A stretch of DNA of 64,000 bases from Nematostella vectensis (taxonomy: Eukaryota > Cnidaria > Anthozoa > Actiniaria > Edwardsiidae): NCBI RefSeq assembly GCF_932526225.1, contig NC_064043.1, positions 9,167,501 through 9,231,500 of the forward strand. The letters are read 5' to 3'. Of this stretch, positions 11,801 to 24,119 are shown piece by piece. The position numbers were made by a program, and so were the translations under genes. Under the pieces are notes generated by a model. It made no database searches. It was not told where the DNA came from and saw nothing but the letters and a program-made list of their open reading frames with translations. Numbering within the stretch: the stretch's first letter is position 1; every line of letters starts with the position of its first letter.

Positions 11801-14800
11801 AACCTTCTTTACTAGCAGCAACTTTCAAGAATGCCAACCAACCACTCCTTCCTTATTGTTTATATTTGAAAATATAACGGTCTGCTTGCAAAGAAAAAAA
11901 ATTCAAAATATCCATCTGAAATTAAAGTCTAATGCTTCATGAACACTATTGGCTTAAAAGGTTTTTCCATTTCTTGATTGGTTAAGCCGATGGAAATCTT
12001 TGTTTGACTCGTGTGAGGCGCGGGAAAGTAAAATGGCGTCGTGATAGGCTTTTTGCAGCAAGACAGTCTTGTGATGGTTCTTTTACTTAGAATGAATGGA
12101 CACCAAGATTCTAAGAGAAAATCATGACTGGAGAGTAGGCAAACGTTTTTTTTTTTTAGAAAATTGCCGAGGTGCTCAACCAAGATACGGCCATATTCTG
12201 GGCGATCTGTCCCAGTTATTTGGAAAGAGGGAAACAAATCACAAACCAATCACTTTTCTGAGATTCATGCTCTTCAGTAAACTACGGACAGATGAGCTGC
12301 AAAAGGCCTATTAACATACTTAGAGTGTCTTCGTCGTTTTTTTGTAGTGGTCGAGTGAGACAGACAACTCACTGAGAGAATTACGTCAGTTGTTGCGGTA
12401 CCGTGCCCTGTCGGCAGAGATGGACGAGACGGACGAGAATCTACAGTGTCTCAGGTCAGTGTCTTTGTTTATCCTGCTTGGACTTCAGGGACAACGACGT
12501 TATACTTGGTGCAATGCCCCGTATATTCAAATAAACACGTGGAATGTCAAGGTGGAATGTCTTCGATGTTTCTATTTTGCCTGGATTTCGGGAAATATCC
12601 CTTACCCGCGGGTTTCAACACAAACTTAAAATCGATCTTTATTCACACTCACCTTTTCATAGTTATTGATTTATTTTCATTTTGTTTCGCAGAATCAAGA
12701 CCTCGAAATCTTCCTCGGGTAAGCAGATTTACTCCCGGATTTCTTATAGCCTTTGCCCTTGCCATTGTCCTTTCAAGCTCTACTACACTAGCCTGAATCA
12801 AAGTGTTGTAAAAGATACAATAAACCCTCTGGCAGTGACCACCCTCAGTGCTTATCAACAATACACAAGGGCGCACTTGATTTTGAGCCTAGCTCTGTTA
12901 CGCCTTACGCACCAGTATAACTGATGAAAGTTAGAAAAGTACAAAAGTACTTTATGGCACTCGTTGGACACACCCAGTTTAGAGTGGAAAAAATGCTGGC
13001 TCCGCTTTTAGGCCGTGCCTAAATCTATATATTAACTGTTGCTTTTCCATCACTTCTATCACTTTCAAGTTTTCACAAATGTGTATCGATCGCTAATAAA
13101 TTATTTGTCCCTACAGCTGTTTCAGCAGCAGAGGCCATCAAGCGAGCGTCGCTGAGTCCTAATGAAGAAGCCAAGCCTTTCACGGTGGTCAAAAATGGTC
13201 AGATCTGCTCCAAGAAGTGGACCCAGGTTCATTACCTAAAGGTAACTCGCACTAAAGTCATTACGTTCGGGTGTTTCGTATTTTGTAATAGTTAGTGAGA
13301 ACATCCTGGCTCTGTCTTTAAGAAAATTGGTGCTATTATCTTCTTACCTGTCTAGCGCTCTTTTTTCCACAGTATTTCTTACATATAACTTTTAGGGCTA
13401 TTTTCGGCGACTTACTATCCTCTATTTTTGTCCGTTTAGGGATACTTCCTGCTGCACCACATGGCAGCGATGGTGGGTTTGGAAAACTTTGAGCGCTTCC
13501 TTTATGAATATGTCCAGCACTATCAGGGCCAGCTTGTCACATCAGAGGTCAGTAAATAATCCTAACACTCCACCCGAAGTTTGGTTAAGTCTTAAGGACA
13601 ACTTGCTTATGCAGGGAGGGGGATGTGTAAGCTCTGGGTGGTTTGTACTGTGGGAAATGTTGACTCAAAGTTGCTAGTGCCGAAGGGATGGACTGCTAAT
13701 GTAGAAAGGGTAGGCTGGTTTGGGTTGTCACTTCAGAGACAGATAAGTCTTTTGGAAAGACAGCGAGAAATGATCTATTCTAATCACTTATTTGGGAAAG
13801 TTTTTGCGATATTTCAGATAAAATTGGTGAATGAAATATAAAACTTTGTTTTTAGATAGTTATTGTAAGACGTCGTCACTTCAATGGTCTTCCAATGTTG
13901 AATGTAAACAATAGCAAAGGTTTGGCTGACTAGGGCTCTTTAAATAACGCACCTGTATCGGAGCAAAGGTTTGGCTGGCTAGAGCTCCTTAAATAACGCA
14001 CCTGTATCAGAGCAAAGGTTTGGCTGACTAGGGCTCTTTAAATAACACACCTGTATCGGAGCAAAGGTTTGGCTGGCTAGAGCTCTTTAAATAACACACC
14101 TGTATCAGAGCAAAGGTTTGGCTGGCTAGAGCTCTTTAAATAACGCACCTGTATCAGAGCAAAGGTTTGGCTGGCTAGAGCTCTTTAAATAACACACCTG
14201 TATCGGAGCAAAGGTTTGGCTGACTAGGGCTCTTTAAATAACACACCTGTATCGGAGCAAAGGTTTGGCTGACTAGGGCTCTTTAAATAACACACCTGTA
14301 TCGGAGCAAAGGTTTGGCTGACTAGGGCTCTTTAAATAACGCACCTGTATCAGAGCAAAGGTTTGGCTGACTAGGGCTCTTTAAATAACGCACCTGTATC
14401 AGAGCAAAGGTTTGGCTGACTAGGGCTCTTTAAATAACGCACCTTTATCATGCTGTGCAGCCCTGATTTGCAGTGCGACAGTCACGAATGCACAAAGGAG
14501 GCTAGAAATTTGTTATTACTTATACGTTTGCAGGATTTCTTCCAGTATTTTGTCTGCAAGTTCCCCAACGTCTCACAGTAAGTTCTCTCTCAGCTTTTTA
14601 CAAAATCTCTAAGCATTTCAGATGCGACTGACTTGTTCTTATAAATATACAGATACAGACTGTTTCTAGCAGTTTACTATCACGAGTGCGAGTTAGTGTA
14701 TAAACACTGTCACTTATACCGCGACGCGCTCTACTGTGGCCACCAGGTTCTAAGAAAAGACACCAATGAGCATGCGAGCATCTCAGTTTAGCCAATGAGC

Positions 14801-17800
14801 ATGCGAGCATCTAAGTTTAGCCAATGAGCATGCGGGCATATTATTTTAGCCAATGAGCATGCGAGCATCTTATTTTAGCCAATGAGCATGCGAGCATCTT
14901 ATTTTAGCCAATGAGCATGCGAGCATCTCAGTTTAGCCAATGAGCATGCGAGCATCTCAGTTTAGCCAATGAGCATGCGAGCATCTCAGTTTAGCCAATG
15001 AGCATTCGAGCATCCTAGTTTAGCCAATGAGCATGTGAGCATCTCAGTTTAGTCAATGAGCATGTCAGTTAAGCCAATGAGCAAGCGAGCATCTTAGTTT
15101 AGCCAATGAGCATGCGAGCATTTAATTTAGCCAATGAGCATGCGAGCATCTCAGTTTATCCAATGAGCATGCGAGCGTCTCAGTTTAGCCAATGAGCATG
15201 CGAGCATCTCAGTTTAGCCAATGAGCATGCGAGCATCTGAGTTTTAATTGACAAGAGCTTCATACCCAGGATTATTCCATCGTTGTCTGATGTGCACTCA
15301 AGCAATTCTTTGCCTCGCTTGTTGGCCAGTGAAGCTCATACCAGTATTTTTCCAACGTTCTCTGATGTGCACTCAAGCAATTCTTTGCCTCGCTTGTTGG
15401 CCAGTGAAGTTCATGCCAATCAGATAACACGTTCCTCGCACCGTCATTGGTTTTAATCGGTTTCCTTCACAAAACTGTCAAGGTGGCCCCGCTAGCGCGC
15501 GTCGCTGTAGTGTATAAATCAGTAGTGTATAAAGCAGTCTAAGACTGCTTAGACTAATAAAAACACATACAATTATTATGTATTTCTTTTTACCTCTAAA
15601 CATTTGCCTGTATTGACTGTTCTGTATCACTTATCACGAATTCTCTCCGTATAAAGGTCTGTGAAAGATGAGTTTTTCCTTGAGTGGCTCGAGTCCCCTG
15701 GGTTGCCAAAGGTGAGATGAAAACACGAGTTGATGGTTCACACGTTGCTGATGTCTGTGCAAACGGCCAGACTCGCAGGCTGACACAGACACATTCAGTC
15801 TTGTCGGTAGTGGGATTTCGGAACAGTAACGAGACGAATTTTGAAATCCTTAGAATGTCTAGAAATTGGTTATGGGAGTTAACTTCTCGTTAAAGTGGCC
15901 CACTATGTCCACGTCTACGATTCGCTGACTGGAAATGAGCTGTTCGATAATATCGATATTTATTGTTTATTGCAGTGCCTGCGTAGTAAAAAGTTTAACG
16001 TGAAGGAAAATGCCCTGATCGCAGCAGCGCTGAAGCAATTCGAATTCTGGCGTAAACAGGACAACATCAACAAGCGGAACAAAACGATGAATATTAAGCG
16101 CCGTAAGCAGCCAGAAGCCGAGCCGCTGGTGAGGGGCTTTCAGTTATCAACACTAGGAAAACTATAACCAGGCCATTTTTACCTCGCCTTTAGTGCAATC
16201 ATTGTCGTCTTCACCATCGTCATTGTCATAATTATCATCATCACACCATTACCATTTTCACAATCATCTACATTCTCATCATTTTTTCATTATCATCATT
16301 ATGATTATCATTGCCATCATTATCACCACAATCTTTGTCTCTTTCTTCGTCGTTAACATAATCTTTGCCTTTTTTTACCATCATCTACATCCACTTCCTC
16401 TCATTATCGTTATCGGCAGCAACAACACGGCAGTATGAACCGTAATAATTATCATTTAACCTTTGTCAGGAACACTCTGAACAGATTGTGTTGATGTTGG
16501 AGAAACTGGTAGAGCGAGATGCCTTGATGCACACGACGCTACGACAGCTCAACAGATGCTACAACTTCAGCACAAGGAATTGCGAGGTAAAGATGATGTG
16601 TGTGTTGGGAGATCAGGCTGAAGTCATCTCATCTCGCCATAATCTTGGGACACGATGAACTATGGAAAACTCCCGAGTACAGTACTTGCTCCATGTCCAA
16701 GGAGAGAACTGTATGGCAAAGTTATAATGCAAAAAAATGTCGCTTTAAACCTTCTTTCCCTAAAAAAACTTAATGGTGCGTTTCTGCTGTAACACGATTC
16801 CTGTCTGTGTTTTGATCTTCAGATTCGCCACAGATGGTGTGAGCTGGTTGTGAAAAACAAGTAAGTGTCATCTTTACATCTTTTCTCCTCTTTGATTTTA
16901 CGTGAATTTCCTATAATTTTTTTTTATTATGATAAGAGTACATTGTGATGGGTGTATAGTATTTGTATATTCGACTCAAATGGAAAACCGTTTTGATTCA
17001 GATGGACAATATTACTCCCTTATTGGCGTCGTATGTTGTTTGAGTGCTGTATCAAGATAGGCTGATAGACTGAGATCTTGGGTGAAATGAACCTGAAGAA
17101 TTGCGCATTTTTAAACGAATTATGCGATTATACTCCCGGATTCTTTTTACTCCCCAGGTTCACGCCTTTCCTAGATGATGTTAAGCACTTTCTCATCGAA
17201 GACCAGGTATTGGGGTTATTTTGTATTTTTTTCTGAAGTCTTATATATAGCAAGACTTCCTTAAGCCCTGGCCGTGCTAAATGCCAATCAGCGCAAGTGT
17301 CGCACGTTTTGCATTTGCATCTTAAGTTACAAGTTGTCCAAAAATTGTACTTGTTTTTACAAATTTGCGTTGAATTGCGTCCACCTACGATGTAAGTCGT
17401 ATCATTTGTTCTTTTTTCTAGGCCATGGGGATCTATGATCACATGTTCTTTGCCATAGGCTACGGGGATCTATGATCATGTGTTCTTTGTCATTGTCTAT
17501 GGGGATCTATGATCATGTGTTCTTTGTCATTGTCTATGGGGATCTATGATCATGTGTTTTTTGCCATAGGCTATGGAGATCTATGATCATGTAATCGTTT
17601 TCATTGATTATGGGGATATATGATCATGTGTTTTTTGTCATAGGCTATGGAGATCTATGATCGTGTGTTCTTTATCATTGATTATAAAAAATATATAATT
17701 ATGTGTTCTTTGTCATAGGTTATGGAGATCCATGATTATGTGTTCTAAGTCATTGTAAATGGGGATAAATGATCATGTGTTCTTTGTCATTGATTATGGG

Positions 17801-18187
17801 GATAAATGATCATCTGTTTTTTGTTATTGTCTATGGGGATCTATTATCATCTGATCTTTGTCTTTGTCATTGTCTATAGGGATATATAAGACCGTGTGTT
17901 CTTTCTTTTAGGGTATGGGGATATATGATCATGTGTTCTTTGTCATTGTCTATCGGGATCTATAATCATCTGTTCTTTGTCATTGGCTGTAGGGATATTA
18001 TAAGACCGCGTGTTCTTTCTTTTAGGGTATGGGGATCTACCTGTTTGGGGAACTGATCATCTCTGGTCAAGCAAGGCAGCGTGCGATGGCCGAGGAGGTC
18101 TTTGAGCAGATTGGCGCAGAGATGGATCGCTGTACCTATCAGACGGTGTCCGATATGATACGAGGAAACAGCTCCTCGGACTCGTAG
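8897..18187 (+). CDS. AOPEP: Aminopeptidase O (M1 zinc metallopeptidase)
   Basis: Clear homologue of animal aminopeptidase O, a gluzincin that removes N-terminal residues from peptides. Recognisable landmarks are DLPLMAN..VLVKHYILDL at the start, PCQEPPIAMSTWQA, the zinc motif HEISH (11446-11460), and the third ligand Glu in WLSEGF, 18 residues later. The C-terminal armadillo-like part ends with MGIYLFGELI. Exons: part of 6963-9957, then 10382-10557, 10995-11292, 11379-11565, 12348-12454, 12693-12718, 13117-13241, 13440-13547, 14534-14577, 15657-15711, 15976-16128, 16470-16586, 16823-16860, 17158-17206 and 18026-18187; all phases agree. The first in-frame Met of the conserved block is at 8909, but conserved residues precede it, so translation begins further upstream. 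A ~200-residue Ser-rich insertion with a SUMO-interacting-type VIDLTSD (near 9229) splits the N-terminal domain. Introns hold several minisatellites. Confidence 0.93.
13914..14450. repeat. 48-bp minisatellite, about 11 copies
   Basis: Head-to-tail units contain GCAAAGGTTTGGCTG, a GCTCTTTAAATAAC core and CACCTGTATC. Copies differ at a few positions (GACTAGGG versus GGCTAGAG; CGCACC versus CACACC), and variants alternate. It lies in the AOPEP intron before the 14534 exon. Confidence 0.9.
14763..15245. repeat. 29-bp minisatellite, about 16-17 copies
   Basis: Units read CCAATGAGCATGCGAGCATC followed by TCAGTTTAG or TTATTTTAG. One unit in the middle is truncated. It lies in the AOPEP intron between the exons at 14534 and 15657. 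Confidence 0.9.
15264..15420. repeat. Two-copy 75-bp tandem duplication
   Basis: The segment containing GATGTGCACTCAAGCAATTC and GCCTCGCTTGTTGGCCAGTG occurs twice, offset by 75 bp, directly after the 29-bp array. Confidence 0.8.
16195..16420. repeat. ATC/TCA-rich simple repeat
   Basis: Imperfect TCATCATTATCA-type microsatellite in the AOPEP intron before the 16470 exon. Confidence 0.75.
17408..18025. repeat. 37-bp degenerate array derived from the AOPEP terminal-exon acceptor
   Basis: Roughly 16 copies of TATGGGGATCTATGATCATG plus TGTTCTTTGTCATTGTC fill the last AOPEP intron. The unit resembles the 3' splice site and first codons of the terminal exon (CTTTTAG, then GGTATGGGGATCTAC). Well-formed acceptors with pyrimidine tracts occur at 17421, near 17911 and at the real site before 18026. 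The first copy reads Ala-Met-Gly-Ile-Tyr, closer to the human residues here (AMGVY) than the exon actually used (GMGIY), but it hits a stop within 18 codons. Confidence 0.85.
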
Positions 18188-18890
18188 CACATCGGTAATC
18201 CAAAGGTCGCGAGAACCTTGTCCAGCTGTGATTTGATCAAAATTGTCTGTACAGGCTACAAGTGTCACGAAGGCTATTGATCTAAATGCAGCCCATTAAT
18301 TGCTCGCAAAAACTCGAAAAATCGTCTGTTTTGCTTTGGTCAGCGACAACAGCTACGCTCATTTCTCACAATAACGGGGCGTAATAATCCACAATTGCAA
18401 AAGATCGTACTCGCTGGGCTACCTTTCATTTTTTGTATTTCAGTTTCGCCGGGGATTTATTGTTTGTCCGTAATGCCGTATTTCCGTGATCGCGGTGTGT
18501 CCGGAAGGTGAAGAAGATGACTCTGTGCTTGTTTCGATTTGGGTTTAGTATAACCAAGGATTCGATCCTGATTTTGTAGAAACTGATATTTGTTCGTGGT
18601 AAGAGTTTGTTGTATTTTCGACTCATAGGAACTGAGATTTGTGACGGATTCAGATTATTTAAAAGGGTGTTTCACAAGCCATCAAATGTCTGAAAGACGA
18701 TTCAAATATCTGAATTATAATTCTATTGAACCTACCAGAAACACCGCCAATGAGATTAAAATGTCGTCTTTACTCAATTATCTTTTATACAATTCCATTA
18801 TAAGACACTATACCTTACTTGCGTGACAGTTATCAAAATCCCACTACTACAGTGGAGCCTTAATATGGGCGTGGAACCGAAAAATTGCAT

Positions 18891-19018
18891 CGTTATATCG
18901 AGATGGTTTCCCATATCTGTTATGGTTGGCGGAACCACAAATCAAGATCGTTATATCGAGATGGTTTCCCATATCTGTTATGGTTGGCGGAACCACAAAT
19001 CAAGATCGTTATATCGGG
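18891..19018. repeat. 58-bp direct repeat, two full copies plus the start of a third
   Basis: CGTTATATCGAGATGGTTTC recurs at 18891 and 18949, and its first bases again at 19007. The flank at about 18849 (CAGTGGAGCCTTAATAT) resembles the terminus of a pogo/Tc1-type MITE, but I could not find the opposite end. Confidence 0.7.
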
Positions 19019-19059
19019 GTTCCTGTGTACAAGGGAAGATGATTTGATGTTACCTCCAA

Positions 19060-19428
19060 TGACATGACGGAATAACCTTGAAAACGCGCAATTCCACATA
19101 GAGAGAAGACCCAATTTCTTACAATGGCTATAGGTTCCTTGTATTACGGACTGATTTTCAAAATACAAATAACGTGAGGCCGAAGTGCACATAACCAGAT
19201 TTTGGCTTTTTAAGGTAATTTTTCCTTGGTCATCATTGCCCTGTGTATCAGTTCAGGGACGAAAAGCTCAATTTCAATGAGACTTTACAAAAAGTCGCAT
19301 CAATTTAAAAAAGTCGCACTTGATATTTTGTTTGCTATAAGTTTCTAAGTACTCAGAGAAATTCTCCGCCTTATTCGATGTGAAATGGGCTTATTTGAAG
19401 CGTCACGTCATGTTTTTCCGTCATGTCA
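19060..19428. mobile_element. hAT-like MITE with target-site duplication
   Basis: Inverted termini TGACATGACGG and CCGTCATGTCA bound ~370 bp of non-coding DNA. Flanks carry the same ACCTCCAAT (19052-19060 and 19428-19436), giving an 8-9 bp target duplication consistent with hAT-class insertion. A diverged copy in the opposite orientation lies at 51401-51778. Confidence 0.8.
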
Positions 19429-20083
19429 CCTCCAATACAAAAGTCATGCTTGTCGAGCAACTATGTCTTTAAAAGTAATTTGGTTATAAGTGATAAATTT
19501 ATTGTGGGGATTTTCTAAAACGAATTTCGATGGAGGGGTTATGAAATACTGTTTGCACTCAAAGATGTAAAATTTTGTGAAATTGGTATGGTAATTGTTA
19601 TGATAATAGATGGGTTTTTAAAAAACCCAAAGGTTTCAGTTGAAGAGGTAAATACCCTAAAACTGTTTCGCGGGTTTTCGGAAGCCATTCGGACACAAGG
19701 AAAGATTTATAAGATCTTTAGTTTCTCAAAAAGCAAAACTGATAAGAAAACAATAAGGATTTAAATAAAATGTGATATTTATTGATGTTGTAATTTACAT
19801 TTGCCATTGACTCCTTAATCCTTTTTTTTAAACCAGAGATTTCTTCACTTCATGCCCTCTTCCGAAATAGTATTTGGTGTTTTCACACTAGATTCGATTC
19901 TTGTTCTGTTGAGAATATATGAAAATATATCGAACATAAATCTTAAACGAAGGACGAATGCTCGAAACGTAGCAAAAACACTCTGTTTCACGGAGTAAAA
20001 CAAACCATTTCATCCTTGTATTGATTCATTTCCCTATTATTACCGTCTTTCTGTTTTCAAACTGTTACAGCCCGTTATTAGCA

Positions 20084-23000
20084 TCAGTGGCCACCCCGAA
20101 GATATGGTTGTTTGGCGTATCCCAAAAGCCCTTGCAGGTTCTTGCGGGAGAGGTGCGGGATCTTAAAGCGCGATTCCCCAACTTCCTCTTCCTTCTCAGA
20201 CATCAGTCGTTCTTTGGTCTAACGATGAAAAAAAAACATGTTAGCTTTCAAGCATCCACACCATAGAAGAACATGTAGACTCTGGATCCGCCTCGCGATT
20301 TGCCTTTGTCATCAAACTATAGCTACTATCTGATAAAATCTAGCAAAAAAAGGGGTGTTTCACATTGTATTTCTCTTTCTACGCATAGCCGTAACAAGGG
20401 CCTCCGAACTTGGCGGGCTCACTGCAAGCTCATCAGAGAAGTAGTTTTAGAGCATTCATGCACTAAGAATAAAATGTATCTGTATAAGAAGATATTTTGG
20501 CCCTTTTTCCTTTTCATGAATTCCCAGGCAAGAGCTATGGCCTCACACCTCGTCCCAGGTTCCAAGCTACTTCACGGTTTATCTACAAGGAAATGAATCC
20601 CGGTAGGCCTGGAACTACGCTAGTCGCCCCCCTTTCCTTATTTCATCTTAGTTCCTCTACTCCTTAACCCATTGTTTCTTTGTTTGCCTCTTACCTCTTG
20701 CGATCTTGCAGCACCGTTGCTTTCATAGTAGCCTTGCGGATCAAAGCTCTGCTCCATGCCTTCTAAAGGTGCTGTAGCATACTGTTCCTGTGTTTGCTGG
20801 AAATTCGGAGAATACTGCTGCATCGCATCCTGACCCCCGTTTAGCTGGCTCTCGATAGATTGTTCTCCCTGTCCGTTGTACTGCAAACCCTGGTTTTGGC
20901 CTTGGTATGCTTCAAATCCCTGGCCATTCCCGATCTGTCCGAGCAAGTCGTTTTGCGTAAACTCATCAGCGGTTTGTTCGCTAAGAGGATTCTTTGACTG
21001 TTGTTCGAACTCTTGGTTGCCTTGTTGCTCGTTAGCGCTATAAAAAAATCGGAGTATTCTAGAAGGCACAAATAATCAAATGTGGGAAGCAGAGAAGAAA
21101 CAGTCATTGCTTCTTACTTAAAACCCACTCTACCGTCACTTGTCCACGCCTTGTTACTTAAACGACGAACCTCTAGAATCCTTGATTCGCTTCCCCGTAT
21201 TTCAGGGACTGCGTCAGGATGGGGAGGGGCAGATCGCATTTCGTGCCCCCCTTGTTACTCCCCTCGTGCACCTCAATCATTCTGTGCCTCTTCCTATAAC
21301 TTATACGACTCCACCTTCCCGTCATTCTCTGACTTCAGCCCTCACCTTCTCGTCATTCTCTGACTTCAGCCCACACCTTCACGTCATTCTATAACTTCAG
21401 CTTCCACCTTCTCGTCATTCTTTGATTCAGCCCTTACCTTCTTGTCTTTCTCTGACTTCAGCCCCCGCCTTCCCGTCATTCTATGACTTCAGCCCTCTCC
21501 TTCACGTCATTCTTTGACTTCAGCCCTCCTCCTCGTCATTCTCTGACTTCAGCCCTCACCTCGTCATTCTGTGACTTCAGCCCTCACCTCCTCGTCTTTC
21601 TCTGACTTCAGCCCTCACCTTCTCGTCATTCTCTGACTTCAGCCCTCACCTTGTCATTCTCTGACTTCAGCCCTCACCTTGTCATTCTCTGACTTCAGCC
21701 CTCACCTTCTCGTCATTCTCTGACTTCAGCCCTCACCTTCTCGTCATTCTCTGACTTCAGCCCTCACCTTCTCGTCATTCTCTGACTTCAGCCCTCACCT
21801 TGTCATTCTCTGTCTTCAGCCCTCACCTTGTCATTCTCTGACTTCAGCCCTCACCTTGTCATTCTCTGACTTCAGCCCTCACCTTGTCATTCTCTGACTT
21901 CAGCCCTCACCTTCTCGTCATTCTCTGACTTCAGCCCTCACCTTCTCGTCATTCTGTGACTTCAGCCCTCACCTTGTCATTCTCACTTCATCCCTCACGT
22001 AACGTCTATCATTCTCTGACTTCAGTCTCTGGCACCCACTCATCATTCTTCTCTGACTTTAGTCCCCTTCACCTACCCATCATTTTGTGCCTCATCTTGG
22101 TAGAACCCCGCCGCAGGATAGCCCATCATAGAACCGTAGCCAGTATTAGGGAAGGTGCTATATGCAGGCTGGTAAGGGTAATAACTTCCCCAGTAGCCAT
22201 CAGACCCAAGCTGCTGTGAGACTGCTCCGGTCGCCTCGCCCTTTGCTGGTGTGTCTGGAAAATACGGCACATATTCTCATCTTTTTTTAGAGAGCTAAAA
22301 AACAAGTTCCCTGGCAGTAGCATACCTTGGGGAGCTTCCTGTCTCGCTGTTGTGCCATCATTGAATAGCAATGCTGTGTTTGTGGAAAAATAGCATAAGT
22401 TCCCAGCTACACCATGTCTAAGTTCAATTTGAGAGTAACTTACTTCCTCCTATTTCAAATCTTCTGGGGATGAAATTCCTTGGTGTGTTAGCGTGAGCTT
22501 CAAAAGGACATAAAGATAAGTTAATACACATTTTATCACTAAGTATGATTATCTAATGGAACATACCTTCCTGGAGATCGTGGTGTTGGGCAGTCTGAGG
22601 AAGAACTCCTTGTAATAACACAAAGAATGTTGTTATGTACTGTATTCCTTTTATGCTATACCCTCTAGACTTGAAAAAAATCAAGTCCATATATTAAGTA
22701 TATGATTTTAAGTAATTATTTCGCGTAGTACTTAGGTTTTTGTACGTAGTACGTAGGTTTTTGGCACTATTTTTTAACTTTCAAAATTAGTCATACTTTC
22801 CCACAAAACTCATCAAACATGGGACGATTTCACACGTCCTACTAATTTGCACATTTCCCACATCCTCGGGTCGGGGATGTGGGAATGAAATGAGGCGTCT
22901 ACGTGTCGAGGTCAGCGGAACGAAGTGCGAGAACGAGTGGCGGAGGGGGAGGGGACGGGAGAAAGGAGGGTGAATTCATCTCTTCGGTCCTTTCACTCTC

Positions 23001-23497
23001 GCCCCCTTCCCCTCAGGCTACCTCGACGTCCTGGATTCCCCAGGATGCATTTCCCATTACCAATACTAAAGTTCTTTGTCGACGACAAAATCTACTTTAC
23101 CAACTTTGCTGTGAAAAATTAGTCTTTTAATCGAATCTTCGAAAAGGCATAAGAAATGCACAAATTGATAAAATGAAAAATAATGTTTTGACAAGTGATG
23201 TTCACAAATTATGAGTAATATAGCCCATTTGGAAATTTCTTAACAAAATCTCACTTGACAATTTCACAAAGTCACCTATTTATCTCCGTATTCTGTTCTT
23301 TTTCGGTGTTTGTTTCATAGATTCACAGACTGTAATCTTCCATTGTATCAGCTCTATGAAACACCTGCATGTTATAGATTAGATAAAAAAACAGTGACTT
23401 CCCGCAATAGAGTGGAATCGACGCACAAGCATCCCTCACCTGCTAATACGCATCCAAAAAGGCCGGCAAACGCGTAAAGAAACAGTCTCTTATCCAT
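20084..23497 (-). CDS. Predicted secreted Gln/Gly/Tyr-rich, cysteine-free protein (285 residues)
   Basis: I do not recognise the family. Seven exons join in phase on the minus strand: 23440-23497, 22567-22608, 22444-22497, 22326-22373, 22077-22254, 20695-21037 and 20084-20218. The first encodes a short basic start and hydrophobic core (MDKRLFLYAFAGLFGCVLA), a convincing signal peptide with cleavage near residue 19-20. The mature chain has no cysteine. It includes a Tyr/Gly/Pro stretch (GYWGSYYPYQPAYSTF), a ~110-residue Gln/Asn/Gly-rich region and a charged tail ending RFKIPHLSRKNLQGLLG and KQPYLRGGH. Exons 2-4 are 42, 54 and 48 bp and all phase 1-1, so each can be skipped without a frame change. 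If the 20695 donor (GAG|GTAAGA) is not used, the protein ends earlier, at 20638. Composition suggests an extracellular structural or matrix protein, but function is unknown. Confidence 0.75.
21290..22060. repeat. Minisatellite, about 22-27 bp units, roughly 30 copies
   Basis: Units read CATTCTCTGACTTCAGCCCT followed by CACCTT, with or without CTCGT. Two length classes (with and without CTCGT) are interspersed. It lies in the intron between the 20695 and 22077 exons of the secreted-protein gene. Confidence 0.9.
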
Positions 23498-24119
23498 TCT
23501 GGAATACGCGTGTACCCCTTCCTTTGATCTCGTACGTCAGTAACAATTTGAAGTTCGAGGAAATCTGAGTTGGAGTCGAGTGAGGTCAAATGGCCGTTTT
23601 CACCTATGACTCGATGTTGTTAACCCGAAAAACAAGTGGGGTCTGATTCATTTAGCTGGTACCGACATGGGTAAATAATAACAATAATTTTGCTTTCATG
23701 CCAGTGTAACGTACGTGTGTAACTTGGTGTGATTCGAACATTGGAAAAGTACGATGTGTTTCACTATAATAAGACAAGAATATAATGATTTTTTAAAAAT
23801 CAGATTCATCCTCAGGGACCCAGGGCGACGTGTTTAAAAACCGAAAAGCGATTTTTGGTGTAGAAGCTGTCGAACTCGTAGCCTAGGTACCAGAGCCACC
23901 AAACTTCTCTCGCCCAGTGACGCTCAAACTCGATACTAAAACAAAACTGTGAAACCAAAAACATATGTGCTTTTTTGACTGCCATGGGAGCATCGGCGTT
24001 TCTCTTTCCTACCTCTTTTAGCAAAGAATGTTTTACTTTTCGCAAAAACTAACTCTTTACTCATTTAAAAAGTAAAGTAATTGGGTAAAAACAAGAATAA
24101 CAAAAAAAAAAAATTTAGC
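23498..24119. other. Intergenic region
   Basis: Upstream side of the secreted-protein gene. I see no supported gene; the promoter of that gene should lie just above 23497. Confidence 0.45.

Larger units (their letters stand above)
18188..20083. other. Convergent intergenic region between AOPEP and the secreted-protein gene
   Basis: This holds the AOPEP 3' end, a short direct repeat and a hAT-like MITE (both listed separately). I see no further gene. Confidence 0.5.

Noticed and set aside
13914-15245. CRISPR-like array appearance
   Set aside because: The repeats are directly adjacent with no unique spacers, in an animal intron; they are minisatellites.
20638-20694. In-frame stop at 20638 as the only end of the secreted-protein gene
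   Set aside because: A strong donor (GAG|GTAAGA) at 20694/20695 and a downstream in-phase exon with a good pyrimidine tract make the longer form more likely; the short form is kept as an alternative.
22857-22884. CCCACATCC...GGATGTGGG hairpin as a regulatory RNA
   Set aside because: It is a short inverted repeat in an intron with no conserved flanks or other support.
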